Source: Pseudomonadota bacterium (GTDB lineage Bacteria; Tectomicrobia; Entotheonellia; Entotheonellales; Entotheonellaceae). Taken from it: 64,000 nt of DNA. This document shows, piece by piece, positions 1-9,025 of this stretch. Position numbers and translations under genes: made by a program. Location of the stretch: assembly GCA_005777235.1 (NCBI GenBank), contig SXND01000234.1, forward strand, positions 1 to 64,000. The letters run 5' to 3'. Below the pieces are notes generated by a model that did not search any database, was not told the origin of the DNA, and saw nothing but the letters and a program-made list of their open reading frames with translations. The stretch's first letter is position 1; every line of letters begins with the position of its first letter.

Positions 1-109
1 GCGCTGGGGGAGCTCCCGGTGGCGCGGAGAAGGCGCTGGTGAGCAGCGGGGAGGCGCCAGCGGGGAGGTGGCCAGGGGGCACGACACGGGGGTGGGTGCC
101 GCAGAGCTG

Positions 110-221
110 GTGGAAAAGGCCGTTTAATTTTCCTATACTCCCAGCACAAATCCTCCCCCCTGTCCACGTTATAATAAGTATGGCTGGCCGGTAGAAAAGG
201 CCGTGTGAATTGCCTATACTC
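110..221. repeat. Pair of ~31 bp direct repeats upstream of the first gene
   Basis: Positions 110-140 and 191-221 share a 31 bp motif (GAAAAGGCCGT core followed by CCTATACTC) at about 25-26 of 31 identical bases, with exactly 81 bp between the starts. Both copies lie 100-200 bp ahead of the monooxygenase gene. They could be operator or promoter copies (TATACT resembles a -10 box) or a chance duplication. The remaining sequence from 1 to 323 holds no gene I can recognise. Confidence 0.4.
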
Positions 222-338
222 TTCGTGATGATCTTCTGCGCCTTCTGTCGTCTCTGGGTGCCTGGCGTATATGGCAACGGCTGGCCCGAGCCAGCCTGTC
301 CAGTCTGAACTTCAAGCACACGAATGAGGAAAAACCCT

Positions 339-1433
339 ATGGATGTCGGCATGATGATGGTCTTCGCCAGTTACGGCTGGGACAACTGCCCTGATGATCG
401 CGTGTGGGACGAAGAAATCCGGCTGGCCCGGCTGGCCGCCGATTCAGGCTTCGACTGTCTTTGGTCGGCCGAGCACCATTTCAACGACTACTCGTTCGTA
501 CCTGACAACCTCCAACTCATGACCTACCTGACGGCGCTCTATCCCCACATTGATGTGGGCACTGCAGCCGTCATCCTGCCCTGGCACGATCCGCTCCGCG
601 TTGCTGAAAATGCCGCCGGACTCGACCTGTTGAGCACGGGCAGGCTGCGCTTTGGCATGGGGCGAGGGCTGGCGCGGCGCGAATTCGCCGCCTTCCGCCT
701 CAGCATGGACGAATCGCGGGGACGCTTCGACGAGGCGGCGCCGATGATTATCAATGCCCTCAAGACTGGCTACATGGAAGGTGACGGCCCGTACTACAAG
801 CAGCCACGCGTCGCCATCCGGCCGCGCCCGCAATATGCCTTCGACGGGCGCATCTACGCCGTGGCGTCCAGTGAGGACTCGGTCCGTTCCGCCGCCAGGT
901 GCGGGGCCCACATGGTGATGTTCGCCGACCGGCCCTGGGAGATGCGGATGCCGGTGATCGAGTACGGGCGGGCACTGCATTGCCAGTACCACGGCACCGA
1001 ACCGCCGCACCTGATGCTGACCGAGTTCTGCGTGTGCGGCAGCACCCTTGCCGAGACCGAGGCGGAAGCACGCCAGTACCAGGGCAAGTTTGTGGAGAGC
1101 AATTTCCACCACTATGAGTTCCTAGGTGAGCATTTTAAAACGGTGAAGGGCTACGACTCCTACCAGCAAAAGGCCGAGATCGCCCGGCAGAGTGGCCTGG
1201 AAGGCGCGGTGACTGGCTTTATGCAGGCAGCGAGCTGGGGCACACCAGACAAAATCCTGCGGGGGTTTGAGCAGCGCCGCAAGCTCATTGGCGACTTCGA
1301 GCTCAACGTCGCTTTCCGCTTCGGTGGGACCCCCTACGCCGTCGCGGAGCGGGGTCTGAAGCTCTTTGCCAAGGAGGTGCTGCCGGTACTCAAGTCATGG
1401 GAACCGGCGCAGGTCGTCAAGACGCCCGCGTGA
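339..1433 (+). CDS. LLM-class flavin-dependent oxidoreductase (luciferase-like monooxygenase)
   Basis: A 364-residue TIM-barrel protein of the bacterial luciferase-like family, expected to use reduced flavin and oxygen on an unknown organic substrate in the cytoplasm. The N-terminus starts at the first barrel strand (DVGMMMVFASYG), followed by WSAEHHF near residue 50 and the family motif ILPWHDPLRVAENAAGLDLL then GRLRFGMGRG near residues 85-115. Length is normal for the family. An ATG at 324 is in frame, but TGAGGA at 325-330 is well spaced for the ATG at 339, so I chose 339. The gene stands alone, convergent with the MmgE/PrpD gene. Family assignment is firm; substrate is unknown. Confidence 0.9.
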   Translation: MDVGMMMVFASYGWDNCPDDRVWDEEIRLARLAADSGFDCLWSAEHHFNDYSFVPDNLQLMTYLTALYPHIDVGTAAVILPWHDPLRVAENAAGLDLLSTGRLRFGMGRGLARREFAAFRLSMDESRGRFDEAAPMIINALKTGYMEGDGPYYKQPRVAIRPRPQYAFDGRIYAVASSEDSVRSAARCGAHMVMFADRPWEMRMPVIEYGRALHCQYHGTEPPHLMLTEFCVCGSTLAETEAEARQYQGKFVESNFHHYEFLGEHFKTVKGYDSYQQKAEIARQSGLEGAVTGFMQAASWGTPDKILRGFEQRRKLIGDFELNVAFRFGGTPYAVAERGLKLFAKEVLPVLKSWEPAQVVKTPA

Positions 1434-1497
1434 ACCCTGATCGGCCATGGGGGATCGTGTCATGTTCTGTATGGTCCTCCAGCGTCATAGCAATGCT

Positions 1498-2868
1498 TTA
1501 GACGCAGCAGAGTCCAATCAGTGTACTGATGTCGTCCGCGGCTTGGAGATTCTGCGCCGCTTTCAGGAGTCTTACAATCCGCTCCTGGCCTAATGCCAGG
1601 CCGGCATTGTCGCAGAATTTGCCCTGCACCTGCGCGGGTGTCATCGGGTTGGCGAGGCTGCCCCAGTTGTCGTCAATCACGCATTCTAGCCGTCGACCGT
1701 CCGTTGTATCGACTTGTACCCAGCCCTTGAAGTGGCCGGTGCCAGGGGCGTCGGGGTCGGGGATACAGTGAATCTTCTCCGCCAGCGATAGGATCGCCGG
1801 ATTGTGGATGTTCGCCTCGGTGAACGCCTCGACGCCGAGCCGCCCCTCACACAAGGTGGCAGCCATGGTGAAATAGAAGCTGAACTTGGCGTGGTAGGCG
1901 GTCTCGGGTGTGAGTTTGAGCGCACGCGGCTCACACATGATGGGGAGCATCCATGCCGCCGTTGGGCAGGTGATGCGTTGCACCTGATCGGCTCGCAAGC
2001 CCTCTTCACGGTACAGTGCCAGGATTGCGTCCAGAAACCCGTGCACTACATGGCCACAGGGATAAGGTTTGAATGAGGTATGGCGGCAGCTCCACTCCTG
2101 ACCTAAGCCCTCGGTCATGCGGTCGAACGCATGGGCGGCGCTGCCTAGATGCGCGTTGAAGAGGCCGTCGCGCCCTTCGAACACGGTGGCGGGGCCTGTG
2201 AACCCGTCTTGCGCCAGATAGGCCGCGATGATGCCGGCATGGGCGGCCCAGCCGGGATGCAACTGCTTCACGGCACTGCCGTCGCGGAAGCCTTCCAGCA
2301 GGCCAGCGGCCTGGCTGCCGGCAATGCCAATGGCATTGCGCAGTTGCACCGCGTTGTGGCCGAGCAGCTTACTGGCTATCACAGCCGCGGCAAACGTCCC
2401 CATCACACCTGTTGCATGAAACCCCCGCTTGTGGAACTCGCCCGGCGCCACCCGCCCAATGCGGCACCCTAATTCAGCCCCCGCCACCATGGCGGCGAGC
2501 ACCGTCTTGCCGTCCACGTGCAGGGCCTCCCCCAAAGTCAGCCCGGTAGTCACCACCGGGCTGCTGATGTGGACGACGGACTCATTATGGGTATCGTCAT
2601 AATCCAGCGCATGCGCCAGCGACCCATTCACCATCGCCGCCGTGGCCGCGGTGGTGCGGTCGCCATAGCCCCACATGCGGCTCTCCTCACTCGCTCCCAG
2701 ACGTAAGGCGGCGGCACGCACCGGTGCACTCGCCGGAAAGGTACTTGCTGCCAACGCCACGCCAAGGATGTCCAGGACGCGCCATTTTTCGTCGGCGATC
2801 ACCACCTCGGGAATATCGTCAAAGCGTAGTCCGGCAGCCCAATCGGCAATCTGCATGGCATAAGTCAT
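1498..2868 (-). CDS. MmgE/PrpD family protein
   Basis: A 456-residue cytoplasmic protein of the MmgE/PrpD family, which includes 2-methylcitrate dehydratase, cis-aconitate decarboxylase and many uncharacterised lyases. Diagnostic stretches are ALDYDDTHNESVVHISSPV near residue 87, HKRGFHATGVMGTFAAA near residue 145 and SFKPYPCGHVVHGFLDA near residue 265, the last holding the family's conserved cysteine-glycine-histidine. Full length. No prpB or prpC neighbour is present, so a methylcitrate-cycle role is not supported by context. The next ~140 bases toward the hydrolase gene carry nothing recognisable. Confidence 0.9.
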   Translation of the reverse strand: MTYAMQIADWAAGLRFDDIPEVVIADEKWRVLDILGVALAASTFPASAPVRAAALRLGASEESRMWGYGDRTTAATAAMVNGSLAHALDYDDTHNESVVHISSPVVTTGLTLGEALHVDGKTVLAAMVAGAELGCRIGRVAPGEFHKRGFHATGVMGTFAAAVIASKLLGHNAVQLRNAIGIAGSQAAGLLEGFRDGSAVKQLHPGWAAHAGIIAAYLAQDGFTGPATVFEGRDGLFNAHLGSAAHAFDRMTEGLGQEWSCRHTSFKPYPCGHVVHGFLDAILALYREEGLRADQVQRITCPTAAWMLPIMCEPRALKLTPETAYHAKFSFYFTMAATLCEGRLGVEAFTEANIHNPAILSLAEKIHCIPDPDAPGTGHFKGWVQVDTTDGRRLECVIDDNWGSLANPMTPAQVQGKFCDNAGLALGQERIVRLLKAAQNLQAADDISTLIGLCCV

Positions 2869-3009
2869 CGTAGTCTTCTTTCTGTAGCATGAGCCAGGTG
2901 GTATCAGTTGCCTGGATGGAGTGTAACGGAATCCAGGACTTCATTCGCCATAGCATCCCGGATGCCGCAAGCTCCATCCGGGCTACCCCAAGACGTTGCG
3001 GCCAATATG

Positions 3010-3858
3010 TTAAAGCACCTGCTGCCCAGCCACAGATTTCCCCTGCTCCAGGTTGCTCAAATACTCCTCAAAGCCGCTATTAAATGCCTGTGGACGCGCA
3101 TTCATGGAATCGTGCGGCGCCTCCTGAATCGACACAAAATGCGACTGCGGCAGGTGCTGGTGCAAAATCTCAGCCCCACGGTGCATGACATCTTCTGTCC
3201 CAGCGATAATCGCCACTGGCATTTTGAGCGACCGCGCCGCGTCGGTGAGCCAGGCTTCACGCCAGGGGAGGGCCTCGCCAACGCCCAGGTAACCATGCAA
3301 GGGCTGGTGCGCATAGCGCGTCACAAAGCGTTCTTGCTCCTGGGTATTCTCCGAAATAAAGCGTGGCACGGTTTTGTTGACGATTTGCTGGCGGGCATAA
3401 TCGGCCAGCCCGCGCACGCGCACCAGTTCCATTGCTTTACGACGCGTCTCGGCGGCTTCTTGATCAAGCACCGGGTCACTCGGCTGCTGGCCACCGTCAA
3501 TGTTGCAAATCAACGCAGCTCTGGTCATGGCGGGATAGCGGGCGGCAAAACCAGCGGTGGTGGCGCCGCCCATGGAATGGCCGGCAATGTAGGCTTGTGG
3601 AATCCCCAGATGCCGCAGCAGGGCGTGCATATCCTCCACCAGATGCGTCAGCGTATAGTGCTCCTTGCCGGCGGGCGCTGACGACAACCCGTGGCCACGC
3701 GCATCGTAGGCAATGACATGATAGCGCTGTGCGAGCAGTGGGATCTGATGCTGCCACAGGTTAATGCTGGTGCAATAGCCATGCGCTAACACCAGCGGCT
3801 CGCCTCGTCCATAAGTTTCGTAATACAAATCCACCCCATTGACACTGGCAACGGCCAT
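3010..3858 (-). CDS. Alpha/beta-fold hydrolase
   Basis: A 282-residue alpha/beta hydrolase. The oxyanion-hole region is LAHGYC, the nucleophile elbow is GHSMGG, the acidic residue is likely in AGTEDVM and the catalytic histidine is in EAPHDSM near the C-terminus. The start is set at 3858, where AAGGAG lies seven bases upstream, although the frame stays open to 3942. It reads away from the NHL-repeat gene. Substrate cannot be told from sequence; esterase, lactonase or dehalogenase-like activity are all possible. Confidence 0.88.
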   Translation of the reverse strand: MAVASVNGVDLYYETYGRGEPLVLAHGYCTSINLWQHQIPLLAQRYHVIAYDARGHGLSSAPAGKEHYTLTHLVEDMHALLRHLGIPQAYIAGHSMGGATTAGFAARYPAMTRAALICNIDGGQQPSDPVLDQEAAETRRKAMELVRVRGLADYARQQIVNKTVPRFISENTQEQERFVTRYAHQPLHGYLGVGEALPWREAWLTDAARSLKMPVAIIAGTEDVMHRGAEILHQHLPQSHFVSIQEAPHDSMNARPQAFNSGFEEYLSNLEQGKSVAGQQVL

Positions 3859-3998
3859 GGTAGTCTCCTTGACGCTAAGCGGTTGCTGCCTCGGCAGGCA
3901 TGTTGTAAGATGCAAATACTCCCGGTGGCCTATTATACACAAAGCTACGGCAGCATGTTGGGGACAGCGAAGAAAAGCCCTGGCGGGAAGTGGAAAGC

Positions 3999-5183
3999 AT
4001 GGCAGACGACATCGAGGTGTGGAAGGGAAAGTTATACAGGCACATTGTCAACCGGCAACCCGAGGCGTTGTCAGCCGTGCTACCAGGACTCAGAGCCAAC
4101 CCGACGAATTCCGACATGCTCCTTCTGGCCGCGGTTGCCGGGCTGTTGGACGAACGCCCGGAGGCCACCTTACAGTACCTCAATCGTTTTCCCAAACGCT
4201 ATGTCCCCTTGGCGGCTGAAGAACAGTTGCTGCGCGCCATCGCTCTGGCGCAACAAGGCCAACACGCCAAAATTTGCGACAGAACCCTCAGTCGTGGCAT
4301 TGAGGCCCCGGCACTGATGCCGTGCAAGCGCGTGACCGTCTGTACGGTCGATGAAGAGTACATTGGCCAATTCGGTCAAAAGGTGCTGGTGGAAGACGCC
4401 GGTCCCGCCGCCCCAGATGGCACCTTCATGTGGCCTGCGGCGATTGCCCTGGATCAACACGACAACGCCTACGTGGCCGATGAATGGCTCAACCGCATCT
4501 CGATTTTCAGTAAAGACGGTGACTGGCTCGGCAAATGGGGCACGCCGGGCGAGCGCGAGGGAGAGCTCAACCACCCGTCTGGGCTGGCCTTTGGGGCCAA
4601 TGAGCAGCTCTATCTGGTGGACAGCCGCACTAACCGCATCCAGGTCTTCACCACAGAGGGCAAATTCCTGTTCGCCTGGGGTCGCCAGGGCAGCGCGCCT
4701 GGCGAGTTCCAGCTGCCCTGGGGGATCACCACCGATCAGCATGGGGATGTCTACGTGGCGGACTGGCGCAATGATCGCCTGCAAAAATTCACCGCTGATG
4801 GCCAATTCGTGCTGCAGATCGGCCGCTCTGGACGGGGGGATGGCGAGTGTAAGCGGCCTACCGGCGTGGCCGTCGATCAAGACGGTTTCATCTACGTGAC
4901 GGACTTCCACAATGACCGCTCGCAGGTGTTCGACGCCGAGGGCACTTTTGTCACCAAGCTGGCGGGCGAGGCCACGCTGTCCAAATGGGGACGGGAACGG
5001 GTGCAGATTGATCCGATGATGTGGAAAGAGCGCAGCCTGGCCAAGGATCTGGAAGCGCGTGAGAAGCCGTTCCAGGGGCCAATCGCCGTTGCCGTGGATG
5101 CTGAGCAGCGGGTCTTTGTGCTGGAGTGTGCCCGCCACCGCTTGCAGGTGTTTACGAAGCAGCCAGCCCTCGCTACGGTCTGA
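3999..5183 (+). CDS. NHL-repeat beta-propeller protein with helical N-terminus
   Basis: About 394 residues. The first ~110 are helical and TPR-like (ALSAVLPGLRANPTNSDMLL, then EEQLLRAIALAQQGQ). The rest is a propeller of about five or six NHL blades, each with the repeating pattern P-x-G-(I/L/V)-A-x(3-7)-G-x-(V/I/L)-Y-V-x-D, for example DNAYVADEWLNRISIF, EQLYLVDSRTNRIQVF, GDVYVADWRNDRLQKF and GFIYVTDFHNDRSQVF. There is no signal peptide, so a cytoplasmic scaffold or ligand-binding role is likely. A GTG at 3990 is an alternative start. Function unknown. Confidence 0.85.
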   Translation: MADDIEVWKGKLYRHIVNRQPEALSAVLPGLRANPTNSDMLLLAAVAGLLDERPEATLQYLNRFPKRYVPLAAEEQLLRAIALAQQGQHAKICDRTLSRGIEAPALMPCKRVTVCTVDEEYIGQFGQKVLVEDAGPAAPDGTFMWPAAIALDQHDNAYVADEWLNRISIFSKDGDWLGKWGTPGEREGELNHPSGLAFGANEQLYLVDSRTNRIQVFTTEGKFLFAWGRQGSAPGEFQLPWGITTDQHGDVYVADWRNDRLQKFTADGQFVLQIGRSGRGDGECKRPTGVAVDQDGFIYVTDFHNDRSQVFDAEGTFVTKLAGEATLSKWGRERVQIDPMMWKERSLAKDLEAREKPFQGPIAVAVDAEQRVFVLECARHRLQVFTKQPALATV

Positions 5184-5254
5184 GCCGGCCGCTCGCTTGC
5201 GGGGCTGCGTGACCGTCACCGGCCCCAGGCTCTCTCGCATGGAAGGGACGTGTT

Positions 5255-5950
5255 ATGTCCACCTCTGGCACCGCAGTCGTCTCTGTCACCTACCCGGAAA
5301 GCGATGGACGCCCGATGGCCGACAACACCAAGCAATTTCGCTGGATCGTCACCATCCAGGGGGGCATTGATGCGCTGTGGCGTCACGATCCCCAGGTGTT
5401 CGTGGCCGGGGATTTGTTCTGGTATCCCGTGCAGGGCCATCCCGAGATTCGGGTGGCCCCGGATGTGCTGGTGGCGTTCGGGCGTCCAAAAGGCGACCGC
5501 GGCTCCTATCGGCAGTGGGAAGAGGCAGATATTGCCCCGCAGGTCGTGTTTGAAATGCTCTCGCCGGGTAATACCCCAGAGGAGATGCGCCGCAAGCTAC
5601 TCTTTTACCAGCGCTACGGCGTGGAAGAGTATTATCTGTATGATCCGGATACCGGGGCCTTGAGCGGCTGGCAGCGCCAGGGGACGACGTTGCACGCGAT
5701 CACCCCGATGAGCGGCTGGGTGAGCCCACGCTTAGGCATCCGCTTTGAGCTTGCAGACGACGTCTTGCACCTGTACCACCCGGACGGCAGCGAGTTTGCC
5801 ACCTATGTGGAACAGGCGGCCCAGCGCGAACAAGCGCAGCAAAGGGCCGAACAGGCCGAGCGTCAGGCGGCGCAGGCCGAGCAACGGGCCGCACGGCTGG
5901 CCGCACGGCTACGGGCTCTCGGCCTTGATGTCGATGACGAAGCCGTGTAG
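5255..5950 (+). CDS. Uma2 family (DUF820) PD-(D/E)XK nuclease-like protein
   Basis: A 231-residue protein of the Uma2 family, a restriction-endonuclease-like fold abundant in cyanobacteria and other large genomes. Family landmarks are VAPDVLVAFG near residue 70, VVFEMLSPGNTPEEM near residue 98 and LLFYQRYGVEEYYLYDP near residue 115; the Asp and Glu are the presumed active-site acids. The last ~45 residues form an Ala/Gln/Glu/Arg coiled coil (QRAEQAERQAAQAEQRAA), also usual in the family. Its stop codon lies inside the palindrome at 5947-5974. Biological role unknown. Confidence 0.88.
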   Translation: MSTSGTAVVSVTYPESDGRPMADNTKQFRWIVTIQGGIDALWRHDPQVFVAGDLFWYPVQGHPEIRVAPDVLVAFGRPKGDRGSYRQWEEADIAPQVVFEMLSPGNTPEEMRRKLLFYQRYGVEEYYLYDPDTGALSGWQRQGTTLHAITPMSGWVSPRLGIRFELADDVLHLYHPDGSEFATYVEQAAQREQAQQRAEQAERQAAQAEQRAARLAARLRALGLDVDDEAV

Positions 5951-5974
5951 GGGCGACCAGTTGGTCGCCCCTAC
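5947..5974. terminator. Perfect palindrome shared by two convergent genes
   Basis: GTAGGGGCGACC, loop AGTT, then GGTCGCCCCTAC: a perfect 12 bp stem with a four-base loop. Both the plus-strand Uma2 stop (5948-5950) and the minus-strand TPR stop (5971-5973) lie within it. A near-identical palindrome is at 57898-57925, so this is a dispersed REP-like element that may serve as a bidirectional terminator. There is no U-tract, so intrinsic termination is uncertain. Confidence 0.55.
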
Positions 5975-7841
5975 TTGAAACCCTGCCGCACCGCCTGCAC
6001 CTCGGCGAGCACCGCGTCCCGCGTCTCCGCCTTGAGCGCCCTGAAGAGCTGCAGCAGCCAGGGCTGGTACGGCGCCAGGCTGTCGTACTGGCCGATAAAA
6101 TGCGTCACCCCCTCAAAACTCCAGGTCCCCTGAAAATCCTCCGGCTGCGCTGTAATATGCGCCAGCAGGGCATCAAGCCCCGGCGACACCTGCGCCGCCT
6201 GCCCCAGGGCCAGCAGCGTCGGGATGCTGAGCGCCCGCAGGGCCGCGGCGATCCTAGGCTCAACGTCCGTGCGGGCCAGCAGGGCGCTGAGCCGGGCCTG
6301 CGCCTCGGCCAAGCGCCCGGTGGTCAAGTGCTTCTCGGCAAACCCGATCAGCGCGTTGAGGTCGTCCGGGTGACGCTCCAGCCACTGCGCGTTCAGGGCA
6401 AAGGCCTCGGGGAAGGCGAATAGCACTTCGTGGTACAGCCAACTGGCGCGCTGATACGCTTTTCCTCATCAGGATACAGTTGCAGGACGTTGGCATAACT
6501 GGCCGCCGCCGTGGGCCAATCCTTGAGCGCCAGTGCCGCGCGCGCCAGGTTGTTGTGCGTCATGGCCCAGTCCTGCGGCAGCGTCGCCCGCGTGTACACC
6601 TCCAGGGCCTGGCGATAGGCCGCCACCGCCTCAGCTAGCAGCGTGGTGCCGCCCTCGCCCGCCGTGCGCGCCCCTTACGCCTGCAAGACGAGGCCCAGGT
6701 TGTTGTGCGTCCCGGCCCACTGTTGCGGCAGCGTCGCCCGCGTGTACACCTCCAGGGCCTGGCGATACGCCGCCACCGCCTCGGCCAGCAGTGTGGTGCC
6801 GCTCTCGCCCGCCGTGCGCTCCCCTTGCGCCTGCAAGACGGCGCCCAGGTTGTTGTGCGTCATGGCCCAGTCTTGCGGCAGCGTCGCCCGCGTGTACACC
6901 TCCAGGGCCTGGCGATAGGCCGTGACGGCTTGCGTGAGATGCTGGTGGATGGCTTCAGCGGCGGTGCGGATGCCGAGTTCCCAGTGGGTATTGCCAATAT
7001 CCACCTGGAGCGCGGCCCAGAGTTGTGGGGCGTCGTCCCGCGTCATATAGGTCAGGGCGCGCTCGTAGGACTGCAGTGCCGCATCAAAGCGGCCCTCCTG
7101 GGACTGCGCATCGCCGGCCAGGCGGTAATCGCGCACGGTTTTCTCGACCAGGGAGCGCTCCTGGCTACGTACGGCTTCCAGTTGTTTGGCGTGCTGCTCG
7201 GCGGATTGCGTGAACAGTTCGCCAGCTTTGCGAAACTGCGTTTCGGCAAGGGCGGCCAGGCCAAGCTTGTGCCGGTCTTCTTCGGTGTTGGCCTTGACCT
7301 CAGCGATCCACTTGTCGATCTCCTCCTTCGCCTGCTGGGCGCTGAAACCATATTTCACGGCCCAGTCTTTGATGGCACGCCCAAAGTCCAGCGGCTCGGG
7401 GCGACCCTCCGGCGTGGTGGCGCGTTTGGCGTGCTCGGCGGTATCTTCAATGAATTTCACAATGCGCTCATGGCTCCAGAACAGCGGCGAGCCGGCCGGC
7501 AACAACTGCACTGTGATCACCTCGGCCAGGCTGGCCGGAATGCGCACCTCGCCATCGAGCGGATACTGCATCAGCCAGTCTTTTTTGACGACCACCAGGG
7601 TGACGCGCCAGCCGGCCTTGAGGTCGTCGGTGAGCTTGAGGCGGAACAGGCCATAGTCGTTGGTGGTGGTGTGGCCCACTTCTTTGAGGAGCACCTCAAG
7701 GCCCTGTTCGGGCGTTTTCTCACCCTAGGGGCCAAGGCTGAGCACTGCGCCGCGCAGAAAGCGCTCCTGAGCGCCCACGAGCGCGGGGACGCACAGGGCC
7801 AGCACGAAGAGTAGCACGGCGGGACGCTGGAGCAGAGGCAT
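5971..7841 (-). pseudogene. Periplasmic TPR protein with N-terminal beta-sandwich, broken by two stops and a frameshift
   Basis: The reconstructed protein starts at 7841 (AAAGGA upstream) with a signal peptide ending at LVGAQ, then a carboxypeptidase-regulatory-like beta-sandwich (GHTTTNDYGLFRL), a coiled helical part, and TPR repeats including three 50-residue copies (AYRQALEVYTRATLPQ, THNNLG). The frame is interrupted by TAG at 7725-7727 and TAA at 6675-6677, and shifts by one base near 6467 in GAGGAAAAGCG. The TAA replaces the CAA found at the same place in the neighbouring repeat, so it is a clear point mutation. Sequence after each lesion still reads as protein. It lies downstream of the TIR gene and shares its beta-sandwich type. 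It could be a real pseudogene or carry assembly errors. Confidence 0.8.
6544..6925 (-). repeat. Three tandem 150 bp repeats encoding 50-residue TPR units
   Basis: The anchor AGGTTGTTGTGCGT recurs at 6547, 6697 and 6847, an exact period of 150 bp, with strong identity across the unit. Each unit encodes one TPR plus a linker (THNNLG, LQAQGERTAGE). Such near-identical units usually expand and contract by recombination or slippage. The middle junction carries TAA at 6675-6677 where its sister has CAA. Confidence 0.85.
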
Positions 7842-7881
7842 CGTTGATGGTCCTTTCAGTAGACGGAAGCTCCTGGAGCAG

Positions 7882-7960
7882 CCTGGGAGCGCCATGCTCC
7901 AGCGTGGCCCCCGGAGCCAGGGTCGCCCCCAGAGCCGGGCTGGAGCCCGGCGTGCCCAGG
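7882..7960. repeat. Dispersed palindromic repeat of the TGGGAGCGCC family
   Basis: The segment opens with CCTGGGAGCGCC and ends with GTGCCCAGG; in between are GGAGCCAGGG and GCCGGGCTGGAGCCCGGC stems. The same family recurs at 31524-31584, 33800-33855, 46580-46639 and 62470-62529, with a partial copy near 59309. It sits between the TIR and TPR genes. Confidence 0.6.
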
Positions 7961-7966
7961 GTGACT

Positions 7967-9019
7967 TCATTCGGCGCGCATGTTCAACTGCAGATTCGTC
8001 GTGCCCATAGTAGCATCAATAGTACGTGGCGCAAAGCCGCTCTTGCGGGCTATCAGCCGTACCGCGCGCTCATGCGTGGCCGGCGCCTGCAGGGAGAAGG
8101 CGCCACGCGTATCGGTGATGGCGGTCAGGTGCAGCTCCGGCACAAACACCTCCACCCCGGCCAGGCCCCGGCGCTGTTCATCCCAGACCACCCCCGCCAG
8201 TGGCTGCAGCACCAGGCGCGCTGCCGCTGGCCCGTACCACAGTTCCTGCACCTTGCCCGGCACGTCGAGGGCCAGCGCCAGCACGGTGAGCAGCGCCACC
8301 AGCAGGGCGGCCCAGGCGTACCAGGTCTCTAGCCAGCCGCGTGGCGGCGGGAGCCCTGGCGCGGGCGCCATGGTGATGTGCATCGCGGTGGCCTGATAGA
8401 CATTGCCACCCACCTGCCAGCCTGGTTGCACAAAACGACTGCGCAGGGTCTGCGTTAAGGCCTCCGGCGTGGCCGGCGCCGTGCTGGGCAGCGTCGCCAG
8501 CACCTCCTGCTGATGCTCTAGCGACGCGGGCCGAGGGAGCGTTGGCAAGGCTTCCAGCAGGCGGCGCAGCGTGGTCTCACCCTCATCCCCTGGGATGCTG
8601 TGCACGGCCCGTAGCGACGGGGGAAACGGTGTGGCATCGAGATGGCACAGCAACAGCGGTTTGTGTAAGGCCAGGGCGGTGGTCCACTCCCATTCCACCC
8701 ACGGCGACTGCGCGGCACGCTGCGACCACATCAGCAGCAGTGCCTCCTGGCCGGCAATGGCCTCGCCAATGGCCTTGGGCCAGCGCTGGCCGCTGTACAG
8801 GTTGTCTTGATCGCGCCACACGCGCAGGCCCCTGGCTTCGAGGTCGCGGGCCAGCGCCACAACCTGGTCGAGATCCGCGCGGGCGTAGCTCAGGAACAGG
8901 GTGCTCACAGGGTGCTCATAGGTGTACAACTCCTGCAACAGCGCCGGGAACCGCAACACCTGCTGGCGGTTGCCCGTGCTGGTCAAGTGGCCAGCCAGGC
9001 GTGCTCCCAAGCGCAGCAC
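7967..9019 (-). CDS. Membrane TIR-domain protein with C-terminal beta-sandwich
   Basis: About 350 residues from a GTG at 9019, or about 313 if the GTG at 8908 is used. A TIR domain spans roughly residues 38-160 (TLFLSYARADLDQ, GLRVWRD, SGQRWPKAIGEAI, SPWVEWEW), with a Glu in WVEWEW at the position expected for a TIR NADase. VGGNVYQA near 203 resembles linkers seen in bacterial conflict proteins. A membrane helix lies near 231-251 (AWAALLVALLTVLALAL), followed by a carboxypeptidase-regulatory-like domain (ITDTRGAFSLQAP) predicted to be outside the cytoplasm. The adjacent broken TPR gene carries the same type of domain. A second, decayed TIR copy is at 40590-41075. An envelope-sensing NADase or defence role is inference. 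Confidence 0.82.
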   Translation of the reverse strand: MLRLGARLAGHLTSTGNRQQVLRFPALLQELYTYEHPVSTLFLSYARADLDQVVALARDLEARGLRVWRDQDNLYSGQRWPKAIGEAIAGQEALLLMWSQRAAQSPWVEWEWTTALALHKPLLLCHLDATPFPPSLRAVHSIPGDEGETTLRRLLEALPTLPRPASLEHQQEVLATLPSTAPATPEALTQTLRSRFVQPGWQVGGNVYQATAMHITMAPAPGLPPPRGWLETWYAWAALLVALLTVLALALDVPGKVQELWYGPAAARLVLQPLAGVVWDEQRRGLAGVEVFVPELHLTAITDTRGAFSLQAPATHERAVRLIARKSGFAPRTIDATMGTTNLQLNMRAE

Positions 9020-9025
9020 ACCTGT

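Noticed and set aside
444-1112. Long minus-strand frame inside the first monooxygenase gene
   Set aside because: It is a GC-rich shadow of the conserved plus-strand gene; its translation has no recognisable features.
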